Shown here: one piece after another, positions 44,522-53,397 of the stretch
How positions within the stretch are numbered: position 1 is the stretch's first letter
Layout: each line of letters opens with the position of its first letter
From: a virus
Direction: 5' to 3' (one strand)
Length of the DNA: 64,000 bases
IMG/VR virus record: IMGVR_UViG_3300027823_000006
Span: 26,155 to 90,154 of that record
Made by a program: the position numbers and the translations under genes
Notes under the pieces: generated by a model
What the model was told of the DNA's origin: nothing
What the model saw: the letters and a program-made list of their open reading frames with translations, nothing else
Database searches by the model: none

Positions 44522-45949
44522 ATGGCTAAGATCCCACTCGCGATCGACAAGAATTACTGCGCCTCCTGGAGCGTTTTCGAGGGCTGCCGGGAGTTCTTGC
44601 AAAACGCTAAGGACGCGGACGAAGACGGCTACAAGATGACGATCGATCACTTTCCTCGAACGTCACGTCTTGAGATCTCCAACGCGCAGATCTACGTGGA
44701 TCCCGCCAAGCTCCTCATCCTCGGGAAGTCGGACAAGACGCCAGGCGAGAAGCGCGGCCAGTTCGGTGAGGGTTTCGTGCTCGGCTGCCTGGCACTGTTG
44801 CGCAAGGGGCACGATGTGAAGTTTCAGAACGGGGACCTGTCCTGGAGCGTGTCGTTCGAAGAACCTGACGTAGGCCATCCGTTCGAGGGTCAAGAGCTTC
44901 TGACGTTCAAGTCCCGCAAAATCTCGATCCGCGAGGTTGACTTCAAAATCGAAATCGAAGGAATCACGACAGGCATCTGGGATGCGCTCAAGAAGTTGTT
45001 CCTGTTCTTGGAACCACCCAAACCTGCTGACGTCGTGGAAATGTCCAGCGGGACCCTTCTCCTGTCGAAGGATCGTGTCGGTCAGGTGTTCGCTCGCGGC
45101 ATCTTCGTTCGAGCGTTCAGTGACCTGTCATGCGGGTACGACATGAAGTCGCTCAAGCTCGACCGAGACCGACGTATGGTCGACGAGTGGGACCTGCACT
45201 ACGCGCTCGGTAACTTGTGGCAACAGGTCTGCACACAGAAACCAGAACTGGCGGCGCCTCGCGTCTACGAGATGGCGAAGGCAGACGCCGCCGAAATACG
45301 GCAGCTCAAGTACCACGCCGACGACAAGCTGCTGAAGAGCGTACGGGACAGGTTCGAAGCTGAAAACGGCGTAGACGCGTCCCCGGTCACGTCGATGCGC
45401 GCGGCCAAGGAAGCCGAAAGCATCGGCGCCAAGCCGGTCGTAGTGTCCAACACGCTTCAGGAACTGCTTGAGAAGGGCGGCCTGTCCGCGGAAACCATCG
45501 CGGCCAAGATGGAAGGAACCGTTGAGGCGCGTTTCGCTCCATCTGACCTCACGCTCGAAGAGCGCGAAACCTCTGACCGTCTCGAGCAAATTGTGGCGTC
45601 GTTCGTCGTTGTCACGTTCCGTGGGACCAAGACGGCATGCCGCCTGATCGACGATGGCGGCATCGTGGGCGTCGAACGGCGACTGCTCTTGGAGCCGTTC
45701 AAAAAGCTTCTGACATCAGCTCTAGCGGCGGAGGCCAAGCGCCGTAACGTGTTCCCGATCGACATCCTGCTTGAACACGTCGCCCGTGAGAAGGAGACGT
45801 TGGTGTCAGATGTTACGGACCACGAAGTCTGCGACAAGTGCAGCAAGGCTATCCCAGGAAGCACGCCTTCGATGGTGAACATGCACCACCACCATTCGTG
45901 CTCGCTACATACTCCCTCCAATGCCACGCCGGAAACCATCCCGTTCTGA
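44522..45949 (+). CDS. GHKL-family ATPase
   Basis: 475 residues. Bergerat ATP-binding fold with E24 and N28 (EFLQNAKDADED) and a Gly-rich lid KRGQFGEGF (78-84). GHKL proteins are ATP-driven clamps (gyrase B, Hsp90, MutL, MORC). The C-terminal half is helical, then Cys-pair plus His run (CDKCSKAI, HHHHSCSLH) that could hold zinc. No transducer or nuclease was recognised. It may act on DNA or host defence; this is a guess. ATG 44522 follows a GTTTAY motif. The next gene overlaps its end by 29 bases. Confidence 0.75.
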   Translation: MAKIPLAIDKNYCASWSVFEGCREFLQNAKDADEDGYKMTIDHFPRTSRLEISNAQIYVDPAKLLILGKSDKTPGEKRGQFGEGFVLGCLALLRKGHDVKFQNGDLSWSVSFEEPDVGHPFEGQELLTFKSRKISIREVDFKIEIEGITTGIWDALKKLFLFLEPPKPADVVEMSSGTLLLSKDRVGQVFARGIFVRAFSDLSCGYDMKSLKLDRDRRMVDEWDLHYALGNLWQQVCTQKPELAAPRVYEMAKADAAEIRQLKYHADDKLLKSVRDRFEAENGVDASPVTSMRAAKEAESIGAKPVVVSNTLQELLEKGGLSAETIAAKMEGTVEARFAPSDLTLEERETSDRLEQIVASFVVVTFRGTKTACRLIDDGGIVGVERRLLLEPFKKLLTSALAAEAKRRNVFPIDILLEHVAREKETLVSDVTDHEVCDKCSKAIPGSTPSMVNMHHHHSCSLHTPSNATPETIPF

Positions 45950-46328
45950 GCCTGCGTGCTCACGTTGCAAGAACGAGGTTGACCTCGTTCAATGGCATGA
46001 CGGTAAGGTCTACTGTCCGGGCTGTCTGGATTGTGGTTGCGAGTATCGAACCGACCACGACACCACCAACGACATCTGTGTAGGTTGTCTCAGACAGCTC
46101 TACACGTTGATAACGTTCGAAGGACCGCGGATTCAAAACATCGAGGTCTATGGGATGGACGGCTTTGATGACTACGGTGTCCGTGCTTACGAACTACTAG
46201 TCTGGACACACGACGAGGAAGAGCTGCTTGAGTCAATATGGTCGGACGAACGGTGCAACGCACTGGACCACAAACCAACAATTGCACCGCCGCACCATCG
46301 ATTCACTTCTTGGGGTGGAAATCGCTGA
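45921..46328 (+). CDS. Zinc-rich small protein
   Basis: 135 residues. CSRCKNEVD, CPGCLDCGC and CVGCLRQ give eight Cys, two probable zinc clusters. The rest is acidic and ends basic. It overlaps the GHKL gene (out of frame) and runs 26 bases into the converging ThyX gene. Possibly a partner of the GHKL ATPase; unknown. Confidence 0.65.
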   Translation: MPRRKPSRSEPACSRCKNEVDLVQWHDGKVYCPGCLDCGCEYRTDHDTTNDICVGCLRQLYTLITFEGPRIQNIEVYGMDGFDDYGVRAYELLVWTHDEEELLESIWSDERCNALDHKPTIAPPHHRFTSWGGNR

Positions 46329-47190
46329 AGAGGTTGGGCCAGTGCTGAAAGCAGACCTTCTTCCAGGTGGCGGCGAAGCGTGACATTTCCATGTCGGAAG
46401 CTTCGTCGTGACGCTCATGGAAAAACTTCGTCATCGCCATTGGGTTGGTCGTCCAGATGAACGAGGTCCCACAGCTCATGAGAAGATCTCCGGACGACGA
46501 CTCGTAGATGCGCTTCTTATCGAGACCCTTGGGCGGATGTCCTTGTTTGGCTACGTAGCGTTCGACCTTGCGTTGAATCGTGGCGACGTAGTCCTCGTAG
46601 TTGCGCTGCGCACGTCGCTCGAACTCGGCGAATTCATCGGGCTCGCCGAGGTAGTACGGGTGTGCGATGTACATGCCTGGATGGTGGGTGAATCGTGTCG
46701 ACTCCTGTGAGGGGATGCCCTCTTCGTCCTTGGAGTGGCCGACGTAGTTGCGGATCAGCTCGTGGCTGACGCGGCGACTGACGTGCGCGATGAAGAACGA
46801 CATCTGCGCGTGGTACCCGGTCGAACGGTGTGGAATGCGACCATCCCACATCGAATGGAGGTACTCGTTGTTCGAGCGTTTCTTGCCAGCGTCCGCGAAG
46901 CTGTCGTAGCACTTGCGGCCAGCCAGCTCCGCGAGCAGCTCGTTATCGGAAACCTTGCGCTGGGGCACAGAGCTGCCCTCGGACGGCACAATGAACGGAT
47001 CGTCGTCATAACCGTCATGCGGGAGCAAGTCATAGACGCTGCTGAATCCGCCATCAGGTACGCAGTCGGGACGGTACTTCTTGATCCACTCGGCCATCGT
47101 CAGAATGCCTTCGGGCATGAGCGCCATCTGGCCGATGGGCGCGACGATGGGCGCGTCGGCAACAATGGTTGCTTGCGGGCGATTGGTCAT
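46303..47190 (-). CDS. thyX: FAD-dependent thymidylate synthase (ThyX-like), atypical motif
   Basis: 295 residues, which would turn dUMP into dTMP using FAD and folate. The core reads FFIAHVSRRVSHELIRN (132-148), but instead of the usual RHR-x7-S the sequence runs into NYVGHSKDEEGIP before SQESTRF. The final region ERHDEASDMEMSRFA keeps the nucleotide-binding pattern. So the ThyX fold is likely, but the signature loop is altered or lengthened. The N-terminal 80 residues (MALMPEGILTMAEWI) are extra. ATG 47190 has AGAGGAT before it. Confidence 0.78.
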   Translation of the reverse strand: MTNRPQATIVADAPIVAPIGQMALMPEGILTMAEWIKKYRPDCVPDGGFSSVYDLLPHDGYDDDPFIVPSEGSSVPQRKVSDNELLAELAGRKCYDSFADAGKKRSNNEYLHSMWDGRIPHRSTGYHAQMSFFIAHVSRRVSHELIRNYVGHSKDEEGIPSQESTRFTHHPGMYIAHPYYLGEPDEFAEFERRAQRNYEDYVATIQRKVERYVAKQGHPPKGLDKKRIYESSSGDLLMSCGTSFIWTTNPMAMTKFFHERHDEASDMEMSRFAATWKKVCFQHWPNLFSDFHPKK

Positions 47191-47206
47191 TCGTATCCTC
47201 TGTGAT

Positions 47207-47221
47207 GTTTACGGTATAAGC
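47207..47221 (+). promoter_or_regulatory. GTTTAY-N3-AYAAKC motif, copy 4
   Basis: GTTTACGGTATAAGC, identical to the 2464 copy and 19 bases before ATG 47241. It opens the long + strand accessory block, in the gap divergent from thyX. Confidence 0.55.
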
Positions 47222-47240
47222 CTTAGAACAGGAGCACGCT

Positions 47241-47816
47241 ATGTCATTGGATGACCTCGAGCAAGCGCTCTTCGAAGCGAAGTGGGGCGATGCCGAAGAA
47301 GATGTAACTGAAGTGATCGCGCGTGTCCTCGAGCTGTCCAGGGAAGCGGTGGAACGTGTGCTCTACGCTGCGACCATTGTTCGAAACTCGCACGTGGAAA
47401 CAGGCGCCATCGAAAGAATGGACGAGGGTCTAAGGCTCAGCCCTGAGTTGAGGGCGGCAATCAGCGAACACGTCCAGGACGGAGTAAGCAGGGCCGTGGT
47501 TCGCAGGGCCATACAAGACGAGACGGCCATGTCGGTCTCGCCTGCAAAGCTCATCAGAGATCCGGCCGAGATCTGTTCGGGCTGCACGATCTCGATCGCG
47601 TGCATCGCCAAAAACTACAGTTCGCCCGCCGAGTGTTTCGAGAAAGGACCGCCCGTCGGTGCGCATCAGCGCGAAGACGGTTCCTACCAGCTAGCGCGCC
47701 TGTCGAGAGGTAAAGCGTGCGTGACGCCTGTGAAGATCTCCAAGAACACCGTGACCGTGACCTGCACGCACCCTCGCGGTACGTACAAGGTCCAGGCGAA
47801 GGATTTGACGTTATGA
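47241..47816 (+). CDS. Unknown protein opening the accessory block
   Basis: 191 residues. Acidic helical N-terminus (DDLEQALFEAKWGDAEED), then CSGCTISIACIA and CFEKG, so several Cys that could bind metal. ATG 47241 is set by AGGAGC seven bases upstream. It is the first gene of the 47-64 kb block and overlaps the next by ATGA. Confidence 0.65.
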   Translation: MSLDDLEQALFEAKWGDAEEDVTEVIARVLELSREAVERVLYAATIVRNSHVETGAIERMDEGLRLSPELRAAISEHVQDGVSRAVVRRAIQDETAMSVSPAKLIRDPAEICSGCTISIACIAKNYSSPAECFEKGPPVGAHQREDGSYQLARLSRGKACVTPVKISKNTVTVTCTHPRGTYKVQAKDLTL

Positions 47817-48229
47817 AACCCTTGAAGATTCTGGCGTTGCTCGACCTTCCGGAGAAGAAAATCAGCGCCGTCGATTGTGGCTCGTGCCCCGTGACCATGG
47901 CGTGCGCAATCAGCCAAGGCGGCAACGGTTGGCGGTTCAATTGTTGCGGCTCCACCGCGGTCGAAGTCGGCGGCGGCGAGCTTCTGATCCTGGACTGCGG
48001 CAACAACCAGTTCGAACAGAACCGTGAGGCACCTGCGATGCGGTGCCCGCTATGTACGAGCGACTTGATCGAATGGGCGCTGCGCGGCAATGCGGAGAAC
48101 TACCGTTACGTACGGACCGTGCATTCGCAGGTTCCGTTGAAGACCCGACTCGATGCCTGGCTTGCACGACTTCCGATTGCGAAAGAACGAATCCGCAAGG
48201 ACGAAGAACGCTTGAGGGCGGTCCCGTGA
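47813..48229 (+). CDS. Cys-rich unknown protein
   Basis: 138 residues from ATG 47813. CGSCPVTMAC, FNCCGS, LDCGN and CPLCTSD provide many Cys, a likely zinc or Fe-S fold. It is linked to both neighbours by ATGA and GTGA. Confidence 0.65.
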   Translation: MKPLKILALLDLPEKKISAVDCGSCPVTMACAISQGGNGWRFNCCGSTAVEVGGGELLILDCGNNQFEQNREAPAMRCPLCTSDLIEWALRGNAENYRYVRTVHSQVPLKTRLDAWLARLPIAKERIRKDEERLRAVP

Positions 48230-48912
48230 GTGGCGGCTATGCAGGCGCAGTTCGGTCTGATGTTTCCTGGACGCAGATCCAGACGGCGTTGCAAAAAGGG
48301 AAATGCGTCAACAACCGCACCAACGTTAAAATCTTCTTCGAAGGTGAGGTGTTCCCACTAATCACATTCGAAGGCCGCTACTGGACTGCATCCGGTCAGC
48401 TCTCGTTCTGGCACCACGAAAGTCGCGTGATGCACGTCGATTTTGACCGTGACAGGGTCACCGACTTTGGATACACCGGATACAGCATGACCACGGATCG
48501 CAACTTGAACGGGTGGAGGTATGCCCTCCAAGCCGCCCTGTTTGTGAGCATGCGAAGTCTCGATGGAGACGCAGCCCGGCCTTTCGACTGGACGAAGTCC
48601 GACCGCTACAATAAGCGGGTCGTACCGAATCGCGGTGCAGGCTTCGCCGAGGACATGTTCAAACGCTTCGCAGCGGGTGTACCGTGGGTCTCGATGATTG
48701 ACGGATCCCCCTGGTTTTGCGGTCAAGCATACGACCACAACTTGGTTCGTCAGTACGACAAGGTCCGCCACGAGATTGTGGGAGATGGCGTCAGCTGGCA
48801 CTGGTTCACTGGCGATTGGGTGGATGGTCGCTGGGAGAAACGGTTCATCGACGACGCTGCCAAGGCACGCTGGCAGAAGCGCGAAGCTAAGATGGGACGG
48901 ACGGCAGCATGA
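48226..48912 (+). CDS. Unknown protein
   Basis: 228 residues from GTG 48226 (MSGGYAGAVRSDVSW), which overlaps the previous stop as GTGA. Aromatic-rich; no recognised fold. In-frame upstream ORF is longer but overlaps the previous gene. Confidence 0.65.
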   Translation: MSGGYAGAVRSDVSWTQIQTALQKGKCVNNRTNVKIFFEGEVFPLITFEGRYWTASGQLSFWHHESRVMHVDFDRDRVTDFGYTGYSMTTDRNLNGWRYALQAALFVSMRSLDGDAARPFDWTKSDRYNKRVVPNRGAGFAEDMFKRFAAGVPWVSMIDGSPWFCGQAYDHNLVRQYDKVRHEIVGDGVSWHWFTGDWVDGRWEKRFIDDAAKARWQKREAKMGRTAA

Positions 48913-49163
48913 AGTACTTCGACATGTACTTGGCAGGGCTCTACGACGCCATCGCTGAAGGCGGCACGCAGGATGTTGTCGACAAGGTCATCGCCGAGAT
49001 CAACAATCCAACGCAAGCAGGGCTCGACGCTTACCTCGTAGCGCACGGTGCGGTAGGACCCTGCGGCGTCTGTGGAGACCCGTTCACGTTCGAAGACCAC
49101 AAGCCAACCCTCGACGAGGAAGTCCTGTGCCAAGACTGCAAGAAGCCGAGAAGTCCAACTTGA
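48909..49163 (+). CDS. Small zinc-finger-type protein
   Basis: 84 residues with GPCGVCGDPF and VLCQDCKKP, a treble-clef-like Cys4 site. The N-terminal half is helical (LYDAIAEGGTQDVVDKV). Overlaps the previous gene by ATGA. Confidence 0.65.
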   Translation: MKYFDMYLAGLYDAIAEGGTQDVVDKVIAEINNPTQAGLDAYLVAHGAVGPCGVCGDPFTFEDHKPTLDEEVLCQDCKKPRSPT

Positions 49164-49309
49164 AGAACAACCTTCTTCCGTTCCCGGCACTCATGGCGGC
49201 ACCCAAGGACCCGCCACGTCTAACGGCCTGGCAGGTTCTCGTAAGTCTCGTCATGATTGCCATCTGCCTAGGCTTGGTCACGTTGACGCTTTGGTCTCTG
49301 TTCATGTGA
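49160..49309 (+). CDS. Small single-pass membrane protein
   Basis: 49 residues from TTG 49160, overlapping the previous stop as TTGA; ATG 49193 is an alternative (38 residues). The last 25 residues (VLVSLVMIAICLGLVTLTLW) form one clear transmembrane helix. Position after the zinc-finger gene shows nothing about its role. Confidence 0.6.
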   Translation: MKNNLLPFPALMAAPKDPPRLTAWQVLVSLVMIAICLGLVTLTLWSLFM

Positions 49310-49313
49310 TGCC

Positions 49314-50069
49314 ATGCCTGTGCTGACCATCAACGTTTTTGTGTCCCCGCGTGCTGCCATCATGGCGGGACGTACGAGCGTCGGCACTCTGTCCTTCAAC
49401 CTCACCGAGGAAGCGTTGAAAGAACTGCCTGACGAGCTGCGTTTCGAGCTGGCGTTGGCTTACGAAGCGAACCAGCCCATCGGGGAAAATCCAAACGAGC
49501 CCGCTGTTATCGAAGCGTCGCTGTCTTCGATTCGACCTGTGCTCGAACTTCGTGCGACGCAACGCAAACGTCTCGAGGAGGCCAAACGCATCGACGATGC
49601 CCGCAAAGCTGAGCTTGCGGCGGTGGCATCGCGGGACGTCACGGCCAAGGACAACGCGCGGTCACGGGCCCTGCGGAGTTGGATCGAGAAGCACGGCGAC
49701 GATGAGCAGAGAGCACGTATGGCGGAGGGGTTCCTGCCTGAGGATGAGATCCTCGACGCGGTGACCGACGAGCTATTGGACATCGCGGGCTTCAACGTCT
49801 ACGAGCCGCTGCGACGTGGCGACGCCTGCGAGTGCAGCTGCGCGCACCGGGTCACGTTCGACGTCGGCCCGCCAAAGTACATGGACTCGTTTCAGTTCTC
49901 GAAACTGCAAGCGGTCCGCGAGAATGTTCCTGAGGGCGCCACGGTGAAACCGATTGAACACCGGGCCGCATGTCCTGACTGCAAATGCGTCCCTATTGCA
50001 AGAATCTCCGCGCTGATCTCCCTGCCGTGGCACGGTTGGGAATTGGTGCGTGAGTTCTCGCTCGCCTAG
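49314..50069 (+). CDS. Unknown protein with Cys-pair tail
   Basis: 251 residues. A beta N-terminus (VLTINVFVSPRAA), a long charged helix (about 60-125) and a C-terminal CECSCAHRV plus CPDCKC site, probably zinc. Function unknown. Confidence 0.65.
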   Translation: MPVLTINVFVSPRAAIMAGRTSVGTLSFNLTEEALKELPDELRFELALAYEANQPIGENPNEPAVIEASLSSIRPVLELRATQRKRLEEAKRIDDARKAELAAVASRDVTAKDNARSRALRSWIEKHGDDEQRARMAEGFLPEDEILDAVTDELLDIAGFNVYEPLRRGDACECSCAHRVTFDVGPPKYMDSFQFSKLQAVRENVPEGATVKPIEHRAACPDCKCVPIARISALISLPWHGWELVREFSLA

Positions 50070-50076
50070 GAGGCGA

Positions 50077-50334
50077 ATGATCACGACGAAGGAACGCACG
50101 GCAGCCGAAGAGGCTGTCGGGTGGGATCTACCTGTGCACGACATCATGGTTGCGTTGCAGAAGTGGTCTGAGACACCGCTCGAGGCAATGCGCGAAACCC
50201 TTGAAACCGCCGTTGAAACATTCAACGCCCACGGAGGCCGTGGCGTATCGGTGGCCGATGAAATCGACATGCTGCGCATCGCTATCGCGGTGCGTGAGGT
50301 CCGTGAATCACATGGAGATGAAGCAATTAGCTGA
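50077..50334 (+). CDS. Small helical protein
   Basis: 85 residues from ATG 50077 with AGGAGG before it. Acidic and helical (AMRETLETAVETFNAH). No known motif. Confidence 0.6.
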   Translation: MITTKERTAAEEAVGWDLPVHDIMVALQKWSETPLEAMRETLETAVETFNAHGGRGVSVADEIDMLRIAIAVREVRESHGDEAIS

Positions 50335-50575
50335 AGTCGAATGGGACTTCGCTGAAGACGACACCAACTGGAAATGGTGCAAGGAGAATGCAACGTTCGT
50401 TCATAGAGAATGGTGCGAATTCATTCTCCATATCGGAGAACCTATCGATACAGGCATCCCGTATTGGCAATTTCTTGTTACCGAAATGCGTGAGGGTGGT
50501 TGTACCGAAGACTTCATCACGAAGTACATCGAGTGCAAGGACGCCGGCGCTTGGCATGTACTCCTTTGGTGTTAA
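50312..50575 (+). CDS. Unknown aromatic-rich protein
   Basis: 87 residues from ATG 50312; ATG 50318 is also possible. It is rich in W, F and acidic residues (VEWDFAEDDTNWKW) and contains several Cys, without a clear motif. It overlaps the previous gene. Confidence 0.5.
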   Translation: MEMKQLAEVEWDFAEDDTNWKWCKENATFVHREWCEFILHIGEPIDTGIPYWQFLVTEMREGGCTEDFITKYIECKDAGAWHVLLWC

Positions 50576-51070
50576 TTGGCTACTAAACAATGGTGGACGG
50601 TCTTTGCCGTCTACGACGATAACGAACAATCTTACGTAGACCATTTCGAAGCCAAAACCTGGCAGGAAGCGCAATCTAAGGCCCTTCGTAAGGCCGAAGC
50701 GGGAATCCTGTTTGCGGGCATTGTCCCAGGCAAAGTAGACGCAGTGGACGTCAACTCTGCCGAGAACGTGGTTCCCATACGTGGGAAGGCACACTCAATA
50801 GAAGTCGCGCACGTACGCATCACGACACGCAAGGTTGTAATTCCTGGACGGTGTCCTAAATGCAAGAAGGACCTTCGGAGAGCTTGTGCAATCGTCGAGA
50901 CGTATCTCGTGGCTCATCAATGGAAGGCTCACTTGTCACACAACGACAAAGACATCTCGGGGGAGCGCGACGGCGCGCTCAACCGTGTCAAGGAACAGGT
51001 CATCGACGCAGCGCGCCTCGAGTGTGGCTCTTGCGGCGCCATGATCTGGGACGGCTTCCATGTCGACTAA
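50576..51070 (+). CDS. Protein with C-terminal zinc ribbon
   Basis: 164 residues from TTG 50576, directly after the previous stop. A short beta domain (QWWTVFAVYDDNEQS) comes first. RCPKCKKDL and LECGSCGAM form a widely spaced zinc ribbon. It overlaps the start of the GP88-like gene by 11 bases. Confidence 0.65.
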   Translation: MATKQWWTVFAVYDDNEQSYVDHFEAKTWQEAQSKALRKAEAGILFAGIVPGKVDAVDVNSAENVVPIRGKAHSIEVAHVRITTRKVVIPGRCPKCKKDLRRACAIVETYLVAHQWKAHLSHNDKDISGERDGALNRVKEQVIDAARLECGSCGAMIWDGFHVD

Positions 51071-51872
51071 GATGAAACAGCTCCGACAGGCGACGCCTGT
51101 CATCGACGCAGACGACGTACCCGATCGGCTGTTCCTTTCAAAGAACGACAAGACCGGCATCTCGATCAACGCGAGCATCGCGCGAACGTGCACCGCGATG
51201 ACACGTGCATGTAGCGTCTACTGCTACGGCTTGGGTGGACGTATCCGGCTACCGGCTGCACTCCAGCGACAGGCGGAGAATTCGGCGTTCTTTTCCGTCG
51301 AAGACGGGGAATGGGGACAGCTCGCCGACGAAGCGATGGACATCGCGCATGTGGTTTCTCGTCAGCAGGACTTCCTGCGGATGTTTGGGGTCGGGGACCT
51401 GCAGCTCGGGAGCGTCTACTTCATCAACCAGCTGGCGACGTACGCCAAGGCAATCAAGCCAAAGTTCAAAATCTGGGTCTCGACGCGGAAGTTCGACTTG
51501 GCGGCCAAGCTCGTCGACTCACCCAACCTCCACGTGATGCTCAGCTTCGACTCGACGACACTGCCCCGACACCGAACCGCGGGGCTCAAGCTCATGGCCA
51601 AGCGTCGGCCGCAGTTCTTTGCGGCATGGGTCCGCTGTTCAGTCGACGAGAAGATTCCGGACTGGGTGAGCGTAGTGTTCGAAGAGCACCGCGCGGGCGC
51701 TGGTCGTGCTAATCGCGAACCCGAACGACGGGCTTGTCCCGCAACCATTCACGAATCGTATGACAGCTCTGCTGAGCTGGAGGGTGCATGTCAGAAGTGC
51801 CAGTACTGCTTCGACACCAAGAAACGAACGACGGGATCGCCACTGATCCAATTGAAAGGAACCCGCCGATGA
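51060..51872 (+). CDS. GP88-like phage protein
   Basis: 270 residues. SKNDKTGISINASIARTC and CTAMTRACSVYCYG (44-57) resemble the GP88 family of phage proteins, whose biochemical role is unknown. The C-terminus has CQKCQYCFD. The Cys density (C44, C51, C55 and the tail trio) suggests an Fe-S or zinc cluster. It overlaps the ParB-like gene by ATGA, so a joint role is possible. Confidence 0.65.
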   Translation: MSTKMKQLRQATPVIDADDVPDRLFLSKNDKTGISINASIARTCTAMTRACSVYCYGLGGRIRLPAALQRQAENSAFFSVEDGEWGQLADEAMDIAHVVSRQQDFLRMFGVGDLQLGSVYFINQLATYAKAIKPKFKIWVSTRKFDLAAKLVDSPNLHVMLSFDSTTLPRHRTAGLKLMAKRRPQFFAAWVRCSVDEKIPDWVSVVFEEHRAGAGRANREPERRACPATIHESYDSSAELEGACQKCQYCFDTKKRTTGSPLIQLKGTRR

Positions 51873-52834
51873 CCGCTACGAAGACCAAGAAGCAGGCGTT
51901 CGACTTCGCCCGCAACTCCATGTACTCCGTCGAACCTCTCGACCTGTGCATCGTTGGCGGCAAGTGCCTGCCCAAAGGCGAACAAGGACCCAACGACACA
52001 GAGGAAGACGAGGAGAACGCACTCTACGACGTCCGTCTCCACGAACCGTTGACCCCGGAGTTCGTCAACAACATCTACGCCGTGGGTGTCGACACGCCCA
52101 TCATCATTGCGAAGATCGACGGACTCGCTGCCGTCGTTGTGGGTCGTTCTCGCGTCCGTGCTGCGCGTCTGGCGAATCAGCGCCGCACTGAGAAGGGCGA
52201 GCCGCTCATCAAGGTCGACTGCAAGATCAAGCGGGACTCCGACGTCGGCCTCATGGGGACGATGATCTCCGAGAACGAAGCGCGTCGCGACGACGACGTG
52301 ATGACGAAGATCAACAAGCTCAAGCGCCTTCTGAACAAGGGCGTCTCGCCCGAAGACGCGGCCATTCGGTTCAACGTGACCTTGCCAACCGTCAAGACCT
52401 GGCTGGCATTCGACGACAACGCACTCGCCGCCACCAAGAAGGCGGTCGAGACAGGCAAGGTCTCGGTCAGTGCAGCCATGACACTGGCGCGGATCAAGGA
52501 GCCGGAGAAGCAGAAGGAGGCTCTCGACGAGCTGATGACACACGTCCATGCGGGCGGTCGGAGTTCTCCGCGTGCGGCCAAGATCGCAGCGGCGGGCACC
52601 GGCAGCAGTGTCATCACAGGTGTGACCGACAAGCGCACGCTCAAGAAGCTGCTCGACGGCGTTCAGAACACCCCGCACCCGCACAACACCAGCGAGAAGA
52701 CGCTCGCTTGGTGGGAAGGTGCCGAAGACATGTTGAAGTTGGTCATCGGCGAGAAGGACGTCGACGACCGCCTCAAGGCGATCCTCAAGCAGGTCTACGC
52801 GGACAACAAGGCGGCGCAGAAGGCCAAGAAGTAG
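51869..52834 (+). CDS. ParB/Srx-like protein
   Basis: 321 residues from ATG 51869. A ParB-type N-terminal core includes VVGRSRVRAARLANQ (the CTP- or nucleotide-binding signature) and SENEARRDDDVMT. A following helix-turn-helix-like segment (GVSPEDAAIRFNVTLPTVKTWL) may bind DNA. In phages such proteins act in regulation, DNA modification or partition. The 48-residue N-terminus with an acidic run (TEEDEE) is extra. No ParA gene is present in the window. Confidence 0.8.
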   Translation: MTATKTKKQAFDFARNSMYSVEPLDLCIVGGKCLPKGEQGPNDTEEDEENALYDVRLHEPLTPEFVNNIYAVGVDTPIIIAKIDGLAAVVVGRSRVRAARLANQRRTEKGEPLIKVDCKIKRDSDVGLMGTMISENEARRDDDVMTKINKLKRLLNKGVSPEDAAIRFNVTLPTVKTWLAFDDNALAATKKAVETGKVSVSAAMTLARIKEPEKQKEALDELMTHVHAGGRSSPRAAKIAAAGTGSSVITGVTDKRTLKKLLDGVQNTPHPHNTSEKTLAWWEGAEDMLKLVIGEKDVDDRLKAILKQVYADNKAAQKAKK

Positions 52835-53167
52835 ATGTCCACCGTCGTCATGAACGAAGGCGGTCAGCTATTCGAGGAACTCCAGAAGGCACGGACTGCA
52901 CTTCGACATGCCGCGCACGTCTACGCCAAGACGCCGAAGACCAACACGCTCGGTCGAGAGCGTGCCGGCGCCGCCCTCGACACCGCGGCGATCACCATGG
53001 CGCTGACGGCGGCGATCTACGGCGTGCGTTCGGACTGTGCTGCACCTGCCGGTGCCGCCGGTCGTGCTTGGAAAGAAGGTCTTGACCCTGAAACGGCCCT
53101 GCGCGAGGCAGGCAAGACCGTCGACAACGCCCTGAAACGTTCGAAAGGAAAACCCCGTGAACGATGA
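52835..53167 (+). CDS. Small helical protein
   Basis: 110 residues, directly after the ParB-like stop. Ala-rich helices (ALRHAAHVYAKTPKTN). No recognised motif. Overlaps the next gene by 11 bases. Confidence 0.6.
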   Translation: MSTVVMNEGGQLFEELQKARTALRHAAHVYAKTPKTNTLGRERAGAALDTAAITMALTAAIYGVRSDCAAPAGAAGRAWKEGLDPETALREAGKTVDNALKRSKGKPRER

Positions 53168-53393
53168 CGAAGGTTACGACGAGGACGTGTACGAGCCCGA
53201 CGACGGAGACGGCGGCATTCAGTTCGCGGACCCCGGCGGCAATAGCGCGTTGCGCGCCGAGACGCCGACGAATCCCCGAAACCTGCCGTGTCCCAACTGC
53301 AAAACGCCGAACGTGCTGACGCCGGCGGATCGGGAATGCGGGTACCAGTGCGACCGTTGCGCCGACCTGGCGGAGTCTGGGTTTGGCTACTAG
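53157..53393 (+). CDS. Acidic zinc-ribbon protein
   Basis: 78 residues from GTG 53157. Very acidic first 25 residues (DEGYDEDVYEPDDGDGG), then CPNCKTPN and CDRCADL as a Cys4 ribbon. Unknown role. Confidence 0.65.
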   Translation: MNDDEGYDEDVYEPDDGDGGIQFADPGGNSALRAETPTNPRNLPCPNCKTPNVLTPADRECGYQCDRCADLAESGFGY

Positions 53394-53397
53394 TGCC

